NCBI RefSeq assembly: GCF_000621705.1
Contig: NZ_JHXO01000005.1
Coordinates: 487,826 to 551,825 of the forward strand
Length of the DNA: 64,000 nt
Reading direction: 5' to 3'
From: Prolixibacter bellariivorans ATCC BAA-1284
Lineage (GTDB): Bacteria > Bacteroidota > Bacteroidia > Bacteroidales > Prolixibacteraceae
The position numbers were made by a program, and so were the translations under genes. The notes beneath the pieces were generated by a model. That model had not been told where the DNA came from. It made no database searches and saw only the letters and a list, made by a program, of their open reading frames with translations. Positions 1 through 8,791 of this stretch are shown piece after piece; position 1 is the first letter of the stretch; every line of letters begins with the position of its first letter.

Positions 1-35
1 GGAGGGAAAATACCCATGAATTTCCCGGGGAGCAG

Positions 36-1112
36 CTATTGTCTGAAACAGAATGAGCCGGGGATGATTCCTGTTTTCATCGTGTCAACAGGAATTCCTT
101 TGGCCGTAAGCCGGTAAACCAATCCTTGTTGCAGGTAATCGATGGCATCGCTCACATAAATATCCGAATTTTCCGGATCGACCCCGAGGCCGTAATAAAT
201 GGTTCCGGGGTTTTTTAATACCGGCGTTGCCGGAAGTTGAGATGCCGTGACGGGCATCTGCCATACATCGTTGTTGATGAAATACAATGTGTCGCGCGTA
301 GCGTTAATGCTCAAATCCGAAGCAATATTGTCGGAGTTAAGCGCGAACGATTTCTCGATTTGTCCGGTTTCCGGATTTGCCTGTTGTAATTCGGCCTGGC
401 CGCCCGATGTGGTACTCCCATAATTCCCGTCGCACAGTACCCAGAGCTGGTTGTTCTTGTCTTTCACCATGCTTTTGGGTTGCTTACCTACCTTGATTTC
501 CCCGGTAACGGCATCCGTCCCGGTATCTATTTTCAGGATGGTATTGTCGGACGACCAGCAGGTGACATATAGTGTGCTGCCGATCTGTACCATCTGTTCG
601 GTGGATGCATGGCCGGGCGTTGAAATGCTTCCGGTAATTTGAAAGGTAACCGGGTTGAAAATGGTGATGGCCGAGGCATACAAATCGGTTACATAGGCCT
701 TTTCCTGACTGACAAAATGGATATAGCGCGGCGAGGTCAGTCCGGTGATTTTCCCGGAGTATTTTCCGGTTGCAGTATTAATGATGTAGATTTTTCCCGA
801 ATTGTTGATGGCAATGTATCCCAGCGAGTCGAGAATGCTCATCGATTGGGCCACATCGCCTAACGGGAGGGCATTGGTCCGGTAAAACAGGTTATTGGTG
901 GTTTCGCCGGTAGTTATATCGTAAAAGGAGAGGGTAGCGTTGCCCGACATGAAGTTTCCTTCGTTCACGATGAATACGCCGGAGCCGGATAGCACCTGGT
1001 CGGACTGTCCCTGCCGGTGTGCATCTATCCAGGCATTGTCGTTCATGCATCCCGTTAGGAATAAACTTACCAGGAAAAATGCAGCCGATATGTGGAGAAA
1101 ATTTCTTTTCAT
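36..1112 (-). CDS. btuG: BtuG-like surface beta-propeller lipoprotein (DUF5074 type)
   Basis: Predicted outer-membrane surface lipoprotein of 358 aa. It has a type II signal peptide with lipobox LTGC at about residue 22, followed by repeated YncE-like propeller blades (short repeats of the form YVTD, IxIINTATG, KIDTGTDAV). In Bacteroides, BtuG proteins of this propeller type bind cobalamin very tightly on the cell surface and hand it to BtuB; that role is known of the family and inferred here. It is the third gene of the riboswitch-controlled operon, 11 bases after the TonB receptor. A possible next ATG lies at 15-17 on the same strand, but only five codons are visible. The propeller assignment is solid; B12 binding rests on context. 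Confidence 0.72.
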   Translation of the reverse strand: MKRNFLHISAAFFLVSLFLTGCMNDNAWIDAHRQGQSDQVLSGSGVFIVNEGNFMSGNATLSFYDITTGETTNNLFYRTNALPLGDVAQSMSILDSLGYIAINNSGKIYIINTATGKYSGKITGLTSPRYIHFVSQEKAYVTDLYASAITIFNPVTFQITGSISTPGHASTEQMVQIGSTLYVTCWSSDNTILKIDTGTDAVTGEIKVGKQPKSMVKDKNNQLWVLCDGNYGSTTSGGQAELQQANPETGQIEKSFALNSDNIASDLSINATRDTLYFINNDVWQMPVTASQLPATPVLKNPGTIYYGLGVDPENSDIYVSDAIDYLQQGLVYRLTAKGIPVDTMKTGIIPGSFCFRQ

Positions 1113-1123
1113 TTTGTCATTCT

Positions 1124-3130
1124 TTAAAAGTCGAAGCGAACCAGCAGTGTATAATTCCGGCGAGGCATGGGACGTTGCAACACGGTCCGGTACTCCTCGT
1201 TGAACAGGTTGAAAATTTTGAATTCCAACCCTAACCGGTACGTCTTCCAGTTCCAGTCTTTACCGGCAAACAGGTCGTTCATTAAATAGGGGTAGAGGTA
1301 ATCGAGCGACGTGGTTTTCTCGTTGCTGGTGGTGGTGTACCGCTCACTGTAATAGTTCCATTGGTAAGTAACATGGTATCCTTGCCGGGAAAGATTGACC
1401 GACAGGTTGGCTGAGTGTTTTGGAATAAAAGGCAGTTGTTTTCCAATGGATTCGTCGGCCCAGTTCACCGGATCGGCATGATTGATGGAGCGGGTGTAAG
1501 CGTAATTCCCGTTGATATGCCAGTGCCACGGTCCTTCCCCGCCTTTCAGCGAAAGCTGGTATTCCAGGCCACTGGCATCTACTTTCTTCATGTTCGAGGG
1601 CTCCCAGTAACCTTTGTTGGTGGGCAGCCAGATAATCCAGTTGTCGATTTTCGACGTGTAGGCAGTTAGTGTTGTATATAGGTGAACGTGCGCGTAGTTT
1701 TCCTCGTAAGTGAGCCCTAAATCGCCGGTATAACCTTCTTCCGGTTTCAGATCTGGATTTCCTCCCGGGATGTAGTACAAATCGTTTAGCGAAGGCTGGT
1801 GGTAATTGCGCGCTACATTACCTTTCAGGTAGAGGTTTTTCTTCTTCAGCAGTTTATATTCCAGTCCCAGCAGCGGCATGATCGGAGCTGCTTTTTGGTC
1901 GTAGAGATCCTGCCTTACCAGGAAGGTGGAGGTGAACCGTTTCCCGAATTTTTTGCTTAGCTGCAGGTGAGCCGAGCTTTCGAGGCGTGTTTTGTGGTAA
2001 CCAAAGTCGTTGGCGAGCGGAGCGTAATTTTGGGAACTCACCTGGTACCGGTCGACATCGATTCCGGCGGTGACCGATAAATCCTGATTTTCCCGGTAGG
2101 TGAATAATGCTTTATTGAACCAGCTTTGGGCATTTGACCACGAATTGACGACAACTTGTCCTGATGTGCCATTGACATTGGCCTTGAGCCAGTAGTTCAT
2201 CTTGTCGAAATTCAGTCCGCTGCTGACCTTCAGGGAGGTTTTTGTGCCATAGTGATTCCATTCGGCGACAGCCCGGTGAATCTGGTCGGTTTGCCGGTTG
2301 ACGCCGCCATCGCCCGAGGTTTCGTTGGTCATTAGTTGCGGAATGCTTCGCGAATTGTGCTGATACCAGTAATGACCCGAAATGACATCCTTATCGTCGG
2401 GCCGGAAGTAGATTTCCTGCAATACGCCGTAATTGCGGTAATCGGCATTTTTGTTCTGCTGTTCCGGATAGATGTATTTTCCGGTTTCCGGGTCGATAGT
2501 CGCAATGAACTTGTTCCGATAGGTAAAATTGTTGGCCGACTGACTGAGGAAGGCTTTGGTTTTTGATTGTATTTTCCGGTTTCCGGCTTTTACCTGGAAG
2601 AATTCGTCGTACGATTGGTAGCTGCCAACACCGGAGAGGGCGCTTCCTGAAAACCGGTTGTTCCAGTCGACATCGCTTTGCAGCTCGATAGTGCCGCCCA
2701 GTGCTCCGCTTTTCTCGGTGAGCGAACCGGAACCGTGCAGGATGCTGACTTTGTCGACGAAATAAACCGGGATAGTAGAGAAATCGACCATTCCCAACAT
2801 GGGAGAATTCAGACTGATACCGTTCCATTCTACCTGCGTGTGCGAAGGGGCGGTTCCCCGGAAGGAAGCGGTTGCCAATGCTCCGCGCCCGTAGGTTTTG
2901 ATGAAGATGGGCGTGTTTTCGGAAATAAGTTCCGAAAGGGTTGCATTCATGGCTTTTATCATGGCCATCGAATCGACATCTGAGCGAATCAATCCGGCTT
3001 CTTCTTTTTTCTGCAGGTGCTTGCTGACAACGGTGACCTCTTTAATTTTCAAGGTGTCCGATAGCGACTGTGCGTAAAGTTCCTGGCAAAGTGGCAGGAA
3101 TAGCAGGAATATGATGGGAAGACGCTTCAT
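1124..3130 (-). CDS. btuB: TonB-dependent outer-membrane receptor, BtuB-like
   Basis: TonB-dependent receptor of 668 aa for import across the outer membrane, most likely of cobalamin. I chose the ATG at 3128-3130 because a clean signal peptide begins there (MKRLPIIFLL...LYAQS); the longer reading frame adds 18 residues that do not look like a leader. After the signal comes a TonB-box-like EVTVVS, then a plug domain (about residues 30-165, with SFRGTAPSHTQVEWNG and GSGSLTEKSGALGG) and a 22-strand-type barrel ending in RFDF, the usual C-terminal aromatic. It is shorter than SusC receptors and lacks the carboxypeptidase-like N-terminal domain, as expected for BtuB/vitamin receptors. The upstream cobalamin riboswitch is the main reason for the substrate call. 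Confidence 0.85.
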   Translation of the reverse strand: MKRLPIIFLLFLPLCQELYAQSLSDTLKIKEVTVVSKHLQKKEEAGLIRSDVDSMAMIKAMNATLSELISENTPIFIKTYGRGALATASFRGTAPSHTQVEWNGISLNSPMLGMVDFSTIPVYFVDKVSILHGSGSLTEKSGALGGTIELQSDVDWNNRFSGSALSGVGSYQSYDEFFQVKAGNRKIQSKTKAFLSQSANNFTYRNKFIATIDPETGKYIYPEQQNKNADYRNYGVLQEIYFRPDDKDVISGHYWYQHNSRSIPQLMTNETSGDGGVNRQTDQIHRAVAEWNHYGTKTSLKVSSGLNFDKMNYWLKANVNGTSGQVVVNSWSNAQSWFNKALFTYRENQDLSVTAGIDVDRYQVSSQNYAPLANDFGYHKTRLESSAHLQLSKKFGKRFTSTFLVRQDLYDQKAAPIMPLLGLEYKLLKKKNLYLKGNVARNYHQPSLNDLYYIPGGNPDLKPEEGYTGDLGLTYEENYAHVHLYTTLTAYTSKIDNWIIWLPTNKGYWEPSNMKKVDASGLEYQLSLKGGEGPWHWHINGNYAYTRSINHADPVNWADESIGKQLPFIPKHSANLSVNLSRQGYHVTYQWNYYSERYTTTSNEKTTSLDYLYPYLMNDLFAGKDWNWKTYRLGLEFKIFNLFNEEYRTVLQRPMPRRNYTLLVRFDF

Positions 3131-3173
3131 GAATTTGCCACACCAATCTGTTGTGTGTATATCTGGCTCAGAA

Positions 3174-4307
3174 TTAGTTTGCATTGTCCAGCATATTCAG
3201 GTCGACAGCGCCGCTCACCTCGGTTGATACTTCGTTCAGCCATCCTGCAATCTGGAATACGCTGCTTTGCACTTTAATGAAATCGATGCCATCGAGATTG
3301 GCCGGCGAACCGTCAGCATTAACTGCATTGGAGATGTCAAACCTGTTGGCTTTCATTTTGGTATCGTAATCCTGATTGTTGTACGTTTCGGCATAGCCCC
3401 AGGTAAACAGGTTGTCACGCAAGGCCCAGCTTTCGGTGCTGCTGTCGGTACTGGTATTCACATAAGCGTTGGGAAGCCGTTCGCCATCGAAGGTCACTTC
3501 GGTTTTATCGCCGTAACCGGCCCACCACCAGCTATCGGTGCCGTAGTTAGGAACCAGTTCGCCTGTGTTGCCCTGGTTATCTTTCCAGGTTACATTGCCA
3601 CCGTCGGCAGGCTTATAGTAAGTTACTTCATAATTGTGAATCGTTTCTGTATTGTCATATTCACTGCCTTTTAGCTGAAGCCAGGCTCCGTCGTCGGGCT
3701 TTCCGTTTCCGTTGGTATCCTTCATCACGTATACTACGCCCGGCTCGGAGGAAGCACCCGGTTGCGCATAAACGGCAAAATCGTAGCCATCGCTGTTTTT
3801 CACCGTATGGTCGAAACTGGCAATGATGTATCCGCCCCAGCCGCCCAGGTGCACAAAGCTCTTTCCATCGGCCCATGGTTCGCCAACAAAATTGTCGCTT
3901 TCGTTGGTGGTTATACCGGATGCGTGCTGACCGGGGCCATATTGATAATCGAACACTTTTGTGATATAAGGAGAAGAGGTAACTGTTACCTTGAATTGGG
4001 TTGAGGCCGCTCCCTGTGTCGTGGCTACTTTTAATTCGATTTGATAAACACCCGGAACATCAGAGCTGAAATTGTAGGTTTGTTCCTGTGATACCACTTG
4101 CCCGTCACTGGTCCAACTATAAGATGCACCATCGGCATTATTAGCTTGTGCCACTAGCGAAAGTTGCTCTCCAGCTGCTACTTCGTATCCCTGAGTAGGA
4201 ATATTCATGGTGATTTCTGGTAGAAGTGGGGAGTCGTTTTTGCTGCAGGAAACCAGGAAAAAAAGTCCTGCAAGCAGCATGTAGCTTAAAAGAATTGGTT
4301 TTTTCAT
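3174..4307 (-). CDS. PKD-domain surface lipoprotein, first gene of the B12 operon
   Basis: 377-aa secreted lipoprotein. The start at 4305-4307 places the signal peptide correctly (MKKPILLSYM...LVSC, lipobox cysteine near residue 21). Residues about 30-110 form a PKD/immunoglobulin-like domain (SYSWTSDGQVV, YQIELKVATTQGAAST). The rest is a beta-rich domain with many Trp and Asp residues (GWGGYIIASFDH, TNGNGKPDDG). Proteins of this architecture occur next to btuB in Bacteroidota B12 loci, so a role as accessory cobalamin-capturing or cell-surface protein is likely, but no binding residues can be named. It is the gene nearest the riboswitch and its 3' end lies 43 bases before the receptor start. 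Confidence 0.75.
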   Translation of the reverse strand: MKKPILLSYMLLAGLFFLVSCSKNDSPLLPEITMNIPTQGYEVAAGEQLSLVAQANNADGASYSWTSDGQVVSQEQTYNFSSDVPGVYQIELKVATTQGAASTQFKVTVTSSPYITKVFDYQYGPGQHASGITTNESDNFVGEPWADGKSFVHLGGWGGYIIASFDHTVKNSDGYDFAVYAQPGASSEPGVVYVMKDTNGNGKPDDGAWLQLKGSEYDNTETIHNYEVTYYKPADGGNVTWKDNQGNTGELVPNYGTDSWWWAGYGDKTEVTFDGERLPNAYVNTSTDSSTESWALRDNLFTWGYAETYNNQDYDTKMKANRFDISNAVNADGSPANLDGIDFIKVQSSVFQIAGWLNEVSTEVSGAVDLNMLDNAN

Positions 4308-4414
4308 AAGACTTAAAATCAATTGTTTGATATTGAGTAATTGATTTTAAGCTAAGGGGAAGAAAAACAAACTGGCAATGGTTGTCTTCACGCTTTTGAT
4401 CCCGAAAGCTTAAA

Positions 4415-4600
4415 CCAACCTGGCAGGTCTTCTGACTTATTCCGATTTTCGGTTGCCTTCCCGTTTCTTTAACAGTGGCTTCGTAACCGAAAACTTACTA
4501 TTCTGCTAAAAGCAGAATCGGAAATTACAGCAGCGGGTACTGTTCCGGATTCTCACCGGATTCCCTTTTCATCCCCAACAATATGGGAACCAAGTTGTCG
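4415..4600 (-). promoter_or_regulatory. Cobalamin (adenosylcobalamin) riboswitch
   Basis: On the minus strand the core blocks of the cobalamin riboswitch appear in the right order: GGGAATCCGGTGAGAATCC, then CCCGCTGCTGTAA, then GCCACTG, GGGAAGGC, and finally GTCAGAAGACCTGCCAGG. It sits in the leader of the PKD lipoprotein/btuB/btuG operon, about 110 bases before the first start codon, so it should switch the operon off when B12 is plentiful. It explains the 350-base gap between 4323 and 4672. The identification rests on direct matches to the conserved B12 box and P-stems. Confidence 0.95.
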
Positions 4601-4672
4601 CAAAATTAGCAAATATTTTGGATGGCTGGAAGTGAACCAAGCGGATTGTTTTGCACATTTAATTTTAATAAC

Positions 4673-6232
4673 TCAATTAGCTTCCTGTACCGGAAACTCA
4701 ACAATGAAGGTGGAGCCTTTCCCCGGTTCACTTTCTACATCGATTTTTCCTTTTAGCAAATTCACTGATTGCTTTGCTATAGCCAGGCCTACTCCCGAAC
4801 CTTCAATATTTTCAGTGGCTTTGGCGCGATAAAAATACTCGAAGAGTTTTTCCTGGTCCTCTTTCGAAATACCAACTCCTTCGTCGCGAACAGAAACTTT
4901 CAAATTACCATTGGCATAACCGACAGTTAGTTCAACGGTTTTACCCTTATCGGAATACTTGATGGCATTGGAAATGAAATTCCCGGCAATTTCACGAAGC
5001 AATTTTTTGTCGATGAGGAGTTTTTCCGGCAATGAATTGTGGGTGAACTCAACCCTGTGGTGTTTGCCTACTCCTGATTGGTAGAACTGGATCATTTTGT
5101 CCAGAAATTCAATAATATTAGTCGGTTCGGGATGCGTTTCATTCAATGTTTCGTATTCACGGAATTTAAGGATATCGGATAGGTGACTGCTCAGTAGATT
5201 AACCGACTCCTTTATCAAAGAAAAATGACGTGGTGATTTGGCCCGTAGTCTGTCGTTGTCCAAATATCGTTCGAGCAATTCGGTCGAACTGAAAATGGTG
5301 GTTAAGGGCGTTTTGAACTCGTGTGAAATCGTGGTGACAATTTTAGCCCGAAACTCATTGATCTCTTTCTCCTTTTCCAGTGCTTTTTCAAGCAGAATAT
5401 TTTTCTCTCTTAGTTGTTCCGTCCGTTTTGCCACCTTTTCTTCCAGAATACGGTTCATGTTTTTCAGTTCATTCTCCGCCTTTTTAATGAGCGAAATATC
5501 GCGGAAGGAGAAAATGTAGCCGCGAAATTCGTTTTTATCATCGCGAATCGGAGCCAGACTGTATGAAATCGGAAGGTGTGTTTTATCCTTACAGATGAGA
5601 ACTGCTTCATTATAAATAGTCTCTTCCGGCCCGGGTTTTTCATCTCCTTCCGGGAAAAGTGGTTTCCCCTTTTCGTCCTCGAGATTGAGTGCTTTCCGGA
5701 AATTGATGTTTTGAACTTCTTCTAATTGAAGACCAGTTAGTTTTTCCGCTGCAGCGTTGAAAAAAATAATGTTTCCATTCTGGTCGGTTGAAATAACACC
5801 GTCGGCTATGCTTTTCATGGTAACCGACAGTAGTTCTTCATTTTCCCTGAGCTTTTCCGTCATGGTGTGCCGGAAGATGGCCATTTCCAGTACCATGATT
5901 AGGTTATCGGCCTGGAAAGGTTTGATGATATAGCCGGTGGGGTTGGTTTTCAGTGCACGGGAGAAGGTTCGCTGGTCGTCGTCACCGGTGATGTAAACAA
6001 CGGGAATATTTAATTCCTGTTGGATCAATGTTCCTGCTTCAATGCCGTCCATCTTGCCTGGCATCTGAATATCCATAAAAATGATATCGGGATTTAGCTC
6101 GTACGCAATTTTTATGCCTTCTTCGCCGTTATTGGCTATAGGAAGAACATTATAATCGTTCTGACGCAGAATGTTTTGTAAAAGTCGCGCCGAAATTATG
6201 TCATCATCAACGATAAGAATTGAGTGTCGCAT
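4673..6232 (-). CDS. REC-PAS-histidine kinase, cytosolic
   Basis: 519-aa soluble signalling protein without membrane segments. N-terminal receiver domain with acidic pocket VDDD, phospho-acceptor Asp54 (FMDIQMPG) and Lys104 (KPF); PAS domain about residues 133-250 (SIADGVISTDQNGNIIFFN); coiled coil about 250-295; HisKA dimerisation helix with His304 in SHEFKTPL; HATPase domain with an N-box (NFISNAIKYS) and G-boxes (DEGVGIS, GSGVGLAIA). All catalytic residues are present. It is divergent from the exopolysaccharide operon starting at 6337, sharing about 100 bases of upstream DNA, so it may sense or control that system. The input signal and partner are unknown. Confidence 0.88.
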   Translation of the reverse strand: MRHSILIVDDDIISARLLQNILRQNDYNVLPIANNGEEGIKIAYELNPDIIFMDIQMPGKMDGIEAGTLIQQELNIPVVYITGDDDQRTFSRALKTNPTGYIIKPFQADNLIMVLEMAIFRHTMTEKLRENEELLSVTMKSIADGVISTDQNGNIIFFNAAAEKLTGLQLEEVQNINFRKALNLEDEKGKPLFPEGDEKPGPEETIYNEAVLICKDKTHLPISYSLAPIRDDKNEFRGYIFSFRDISLIKKAENELKNMNRILEEKVAKRTEQLREKNILLEKALEKEKEINEFRAKIVTTISHEFKTPLTTIFSSTELLERYLDNDRLRAKSPRHFSLIKESVNLLSSHLSDILKFREYETLNETHPEPTNIIEFLDKMIQFYQSGVGKHHRVEFTHNSLPEKLLIDKKLLREIAGNFISNAIKYSDKGKTVELTVGYANGNLKVSVRDEGVGISKEDQEKLFEYFYRAKATENIEGSGVGLAIAKQSVNLLKGKIDVESEPGKGSTFIVEFPVQEAN

Positions 6233-6336
6233 ATCTTTTACTCTATTATTTTTCTGTAAATTTAACTAACGATTTGCAAGTGTTGTTTCCTCAAAAACCA
6301 AAACCAAAGCTAAAAATATACACTTTGATTAACCTT

Positions 6337-8754
6337 ATGAGCAACCCCTTTAAAAACATCATCCCACTGACATTATTGTGTTTGTATGCATGTTTTTCTC
6401 AGCCAGCATATGCACAATCAAGCATTTCGGATTCAAATGAACCCGAGATTGTTGCTATTGATAAAGGAGTGCCGGGGTATTCCAGGATTGTGGCTTATGC
6501 CGACTCTATGCTGATATTGCATTATCGGTTACGTGATGTGTATTCCGAAGCTTTCGATACAAGTCAGGTAGACGACCTTTTTTCCGTTCGGTTTTTATCC
6601 GACAGCCTGAAAGAAGGTTTTGATTCATTTTACAATTACCGGATTAAGCGTTTGAAACGCGACTATGGTTTGCGGATTTCCGGATATTACAACTATAACT
6701 TCAAACCAGGATTTGCTGACGAAGAGGATGTGTATTACAGGCAACGAGCCTACATCGGACTCGACTGGAATTTGTTAGGTAACAGTGGACTGTTTGGAAA
6801 TCAGCTGAAGGCGAAGGAGCTGAAATCTGCCTTGCAGGTGGATCAGCTCGATCGTTCACAACAAACTGCCCGCGACAATTTCTTGTATCGGTACAATTAC
6901 CTCATTTATGTTTTCAATAGCGAAAAATTGCGACTGATTGCTAACCGTCTAGACCTTCTTCACGGACTTGAACAGATCTATCATGAGCTTTTTTACGTCA
7001 GACGGGTTAGCTGGGAAGATGTTTTGAAAGTAAAAGGACTGGAATCGCAAATGAAGTCAATACAACGTAGCTACAACGATTACAACTATCAGCTGGAGCA
7101 CCACGTATCGGCCTATGATGAATTACCTGCTGAAAAAGACAGTCTTCCTTTTTTGGATGTGGATCCGGCGCGGATGATGGTGCTATATGAAACCCATTCG
7201 GTAGACAGTTTAAAGGATGCAGTCTATCTGGCAAATATCAGGACGAAATACAAAAGCCTGGAGGGGTGGAGTGTGCGGCCCTTTATTCGTTATAACTTCC
7301 AGCAAGGTGTAGATGACAGCTGGCGTAAGTACGGTTCAGCAGGTGTTTCTGCAGCTATTCCTTTGCGATTTGGTCCGTCAAGTGACCGGCTGGCAGAGGC
7401 GGAAGAGATGATTTATGAAGCAAAGGAGAAGGACCGGATTTCTCAGCGGAAGCTGGACTTGTTCAATTACTTCTACGATCATCAATATAAAAAATACCAG
7501 TTGCTGGAATTCTATTTCAAACGTGCGCAGATAGAAGAGCGTATCCGAAAACAACAGGCATTTCTCCGGCTGAAAAGCCCGGCATTCAGCCCGGTTCAGC
7601 TTCTGACCGACATCGATCAGAAACTGGCTGTAGAAACAGAGCTGGTTGATTTGAAAAAGCAAATGTACCTCGATATACTGAAAATTCAATCGGTTTTGAA
7701 CGATGTGCCAGTTACTTCGTTTACTCAACCGATGGAAATGAATGAATATGTTAAACGGTTTTCCGGAAAACGGTCTGTTTATATCTGGTCAAATACGTTC
7801 TGTCGGATGGATATCCATACGTTGATTGCCGATTTGGATATGAATGAAACGCGTGAAGTGCTTCTTTCGCCAGGTTCATCATGTGCTACCGGAAAGTTAG
7901 CGGCGTTTCTGAATCAAATAAAGGCAGAAGGGATTGAGGTGTATGATTTGATTGGAAACAACCAGTTGATTTTTGATTCGACTGAACAAATTAACCAGCG
8001 GCTTCAGGAGGCTGTCGACGAAGGATTCAACGGAATTCATCTGGATGTTGAACCGCAGGCGCTACCGCAGTGGGATTCGCTGAAAGAGGAATATCTGGCC
8101 CGACTCGTCGATCTTTATTCGAAGGCACATGTATTTGCTGATTCGCATAACCTGAAATTTTCCGTTTCGATACCGGTATTTTTCCCGGAAAATTACCTGC
8201 AAGAGATCTATCGTAACAGCGATCAGGTTTTTCTGATGGCTTACGGCTCCAATAAAGCATCCACGATCATCAGACGGATTTCCGAGGAAGTAGCGATCGA
8301 TCCGCAAAAAACGGTACTGGCTGTAAGGCCCACTGATTTTGTCACTCGTTTGCAGATGGAATCGGTTATTGAAAAAGTGCTTGATTCTACTGGTGTCAGA
8401 AAAGTTGCGATTCATGATTTAAAATCGCTACACATGATGGATAAAGTACAATCTTTGGGCGATACTTCCGTTTTTAAAGAGTATTCGGCATTGAATAACC
8501 CAGAGGGAAAAGCCATATATCACTTGCAGGTTGCAGCTTCAAAATACTGGGTGGATCCGGCTGAAATTACAAAAGAATTAGATATTAAGGAAAATCTGAT
8601 AGTTGTCCATCAGGACGGATATTACAAATATTGTATACGAACCTTCGACAGCCTGCAAAAGGGGCTTGCAGTTATGAAGGAGTTTCGCAAAATACCCCGT
8701 TTTTCAGGTGTGTTCCTGTTGAGAACTGATGTTGAAAAGCAAACTGTGAATTGA
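6337..8754 (+). CDS. TolC-like outer-membrane factor fused to a glycosidase-like TIM barrel and SPOR-like tail
   Basis: 805-aa exported protein. I place the start at 6337 because a standard signal peptide follows (MSNPFKNIIPLTLL...PAYAQ); the frame is open 39 codons further upstream without a leader. Residues about 60-470 resemble a TolC-type outer-membrane efflux factor: long amphipathic helices and beta segments such as YNYNFKPGF and YIGLDWNLLG. Residues about 475-715 look like a glycoside-hydrolase TIM barrel with an acidic motif GIHLDVEP (Asp570, Glu572) as in GH18-like enzymes. The last 75 residues resemble a SPOR domain (HLQVAASKYW ... YYKYCIRTF). First gene of a secretion/glycosyltransferase operon; likely the outer-membrane exit with a carbohydrate-acting domain. 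Domain calls come from reading only. Confidence 0.7.
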   Translation: MSNPFKNIIPLTLLCLYACFSQPAYAQSSISDSNEPEIVAIDKGVPGYSRIVAYADSMLILHYRLRDVYSEAFDTSQVDDLFSVRFLSDSLKEGFDSFYNYRIKRLKRDYGLRISGYYNYNFKPGFADEEDVYYRQRAYIGLDWNLLGNSGLFGNQLKAKELKSALQVDQLDRSQQTARDNFLYRYNYLIYVFNSEKLRLIANRLDLLHGLEQIYHELFYVRRVSWEDVLKVKGLESQMKSIQRSYNDYNYQLEHHVSAYDELPAEKDSLPFLDVDPARMMVLYETHSVDSLKDAVYLANIRTKYKSLEGWSVRPFIRYNFQQGVDDSWRKYGSAGVSAAIPLRFGPSSDRLAEAEEMIYEAKEKDRISQRKLDLFNYFYDHQYKKYQLLEFYFKRAQIEERIRKQQAFLRLKSPAFSPVQLLTDIDQKLAVETELVDLKKQMYLDILKIQSVLNDVPVTSFTQPMEMNEYVKRFSGKRSVYIWSNTFCRMDIHTLIADLDMNETREVLLSPGSSCATGKLAAFLNQIKAEGIEVYDLIGNNQLIFDSTEQINQRLQEAVDEGFNGIHLDVEPQALPQWDSLKEEYLARLVDLYSKAHVFADSHNLKFSVSIPVFFPENYLQEIYRNSDQVFLMAYGSNKASTIIRRISEEVAIDPQKTVLAVRPTDFVTRLQMESVIEKVLDSTGVRKVAIHDLKSLHMMDKVQSLGDTSVFKEYSALNNPEGKAIYHLQVAASKYWVDPAEITKELDIKENLIVVHQDGYYKYCIRTFDSLQKGLAVMKEFRKIPRFSGVFLLRTDVEKQTVN

Positions 8755-8791
8755 ATTGAAGAATTTTGTTTACTAACTAATCTGTAGCGTC

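Noticed and set aside
1..17. Possible start of another gene in the B12 operon (ATG at 15-17, minus strand)
   Set aside because: Only five codons are visible, too few to support a gene call.
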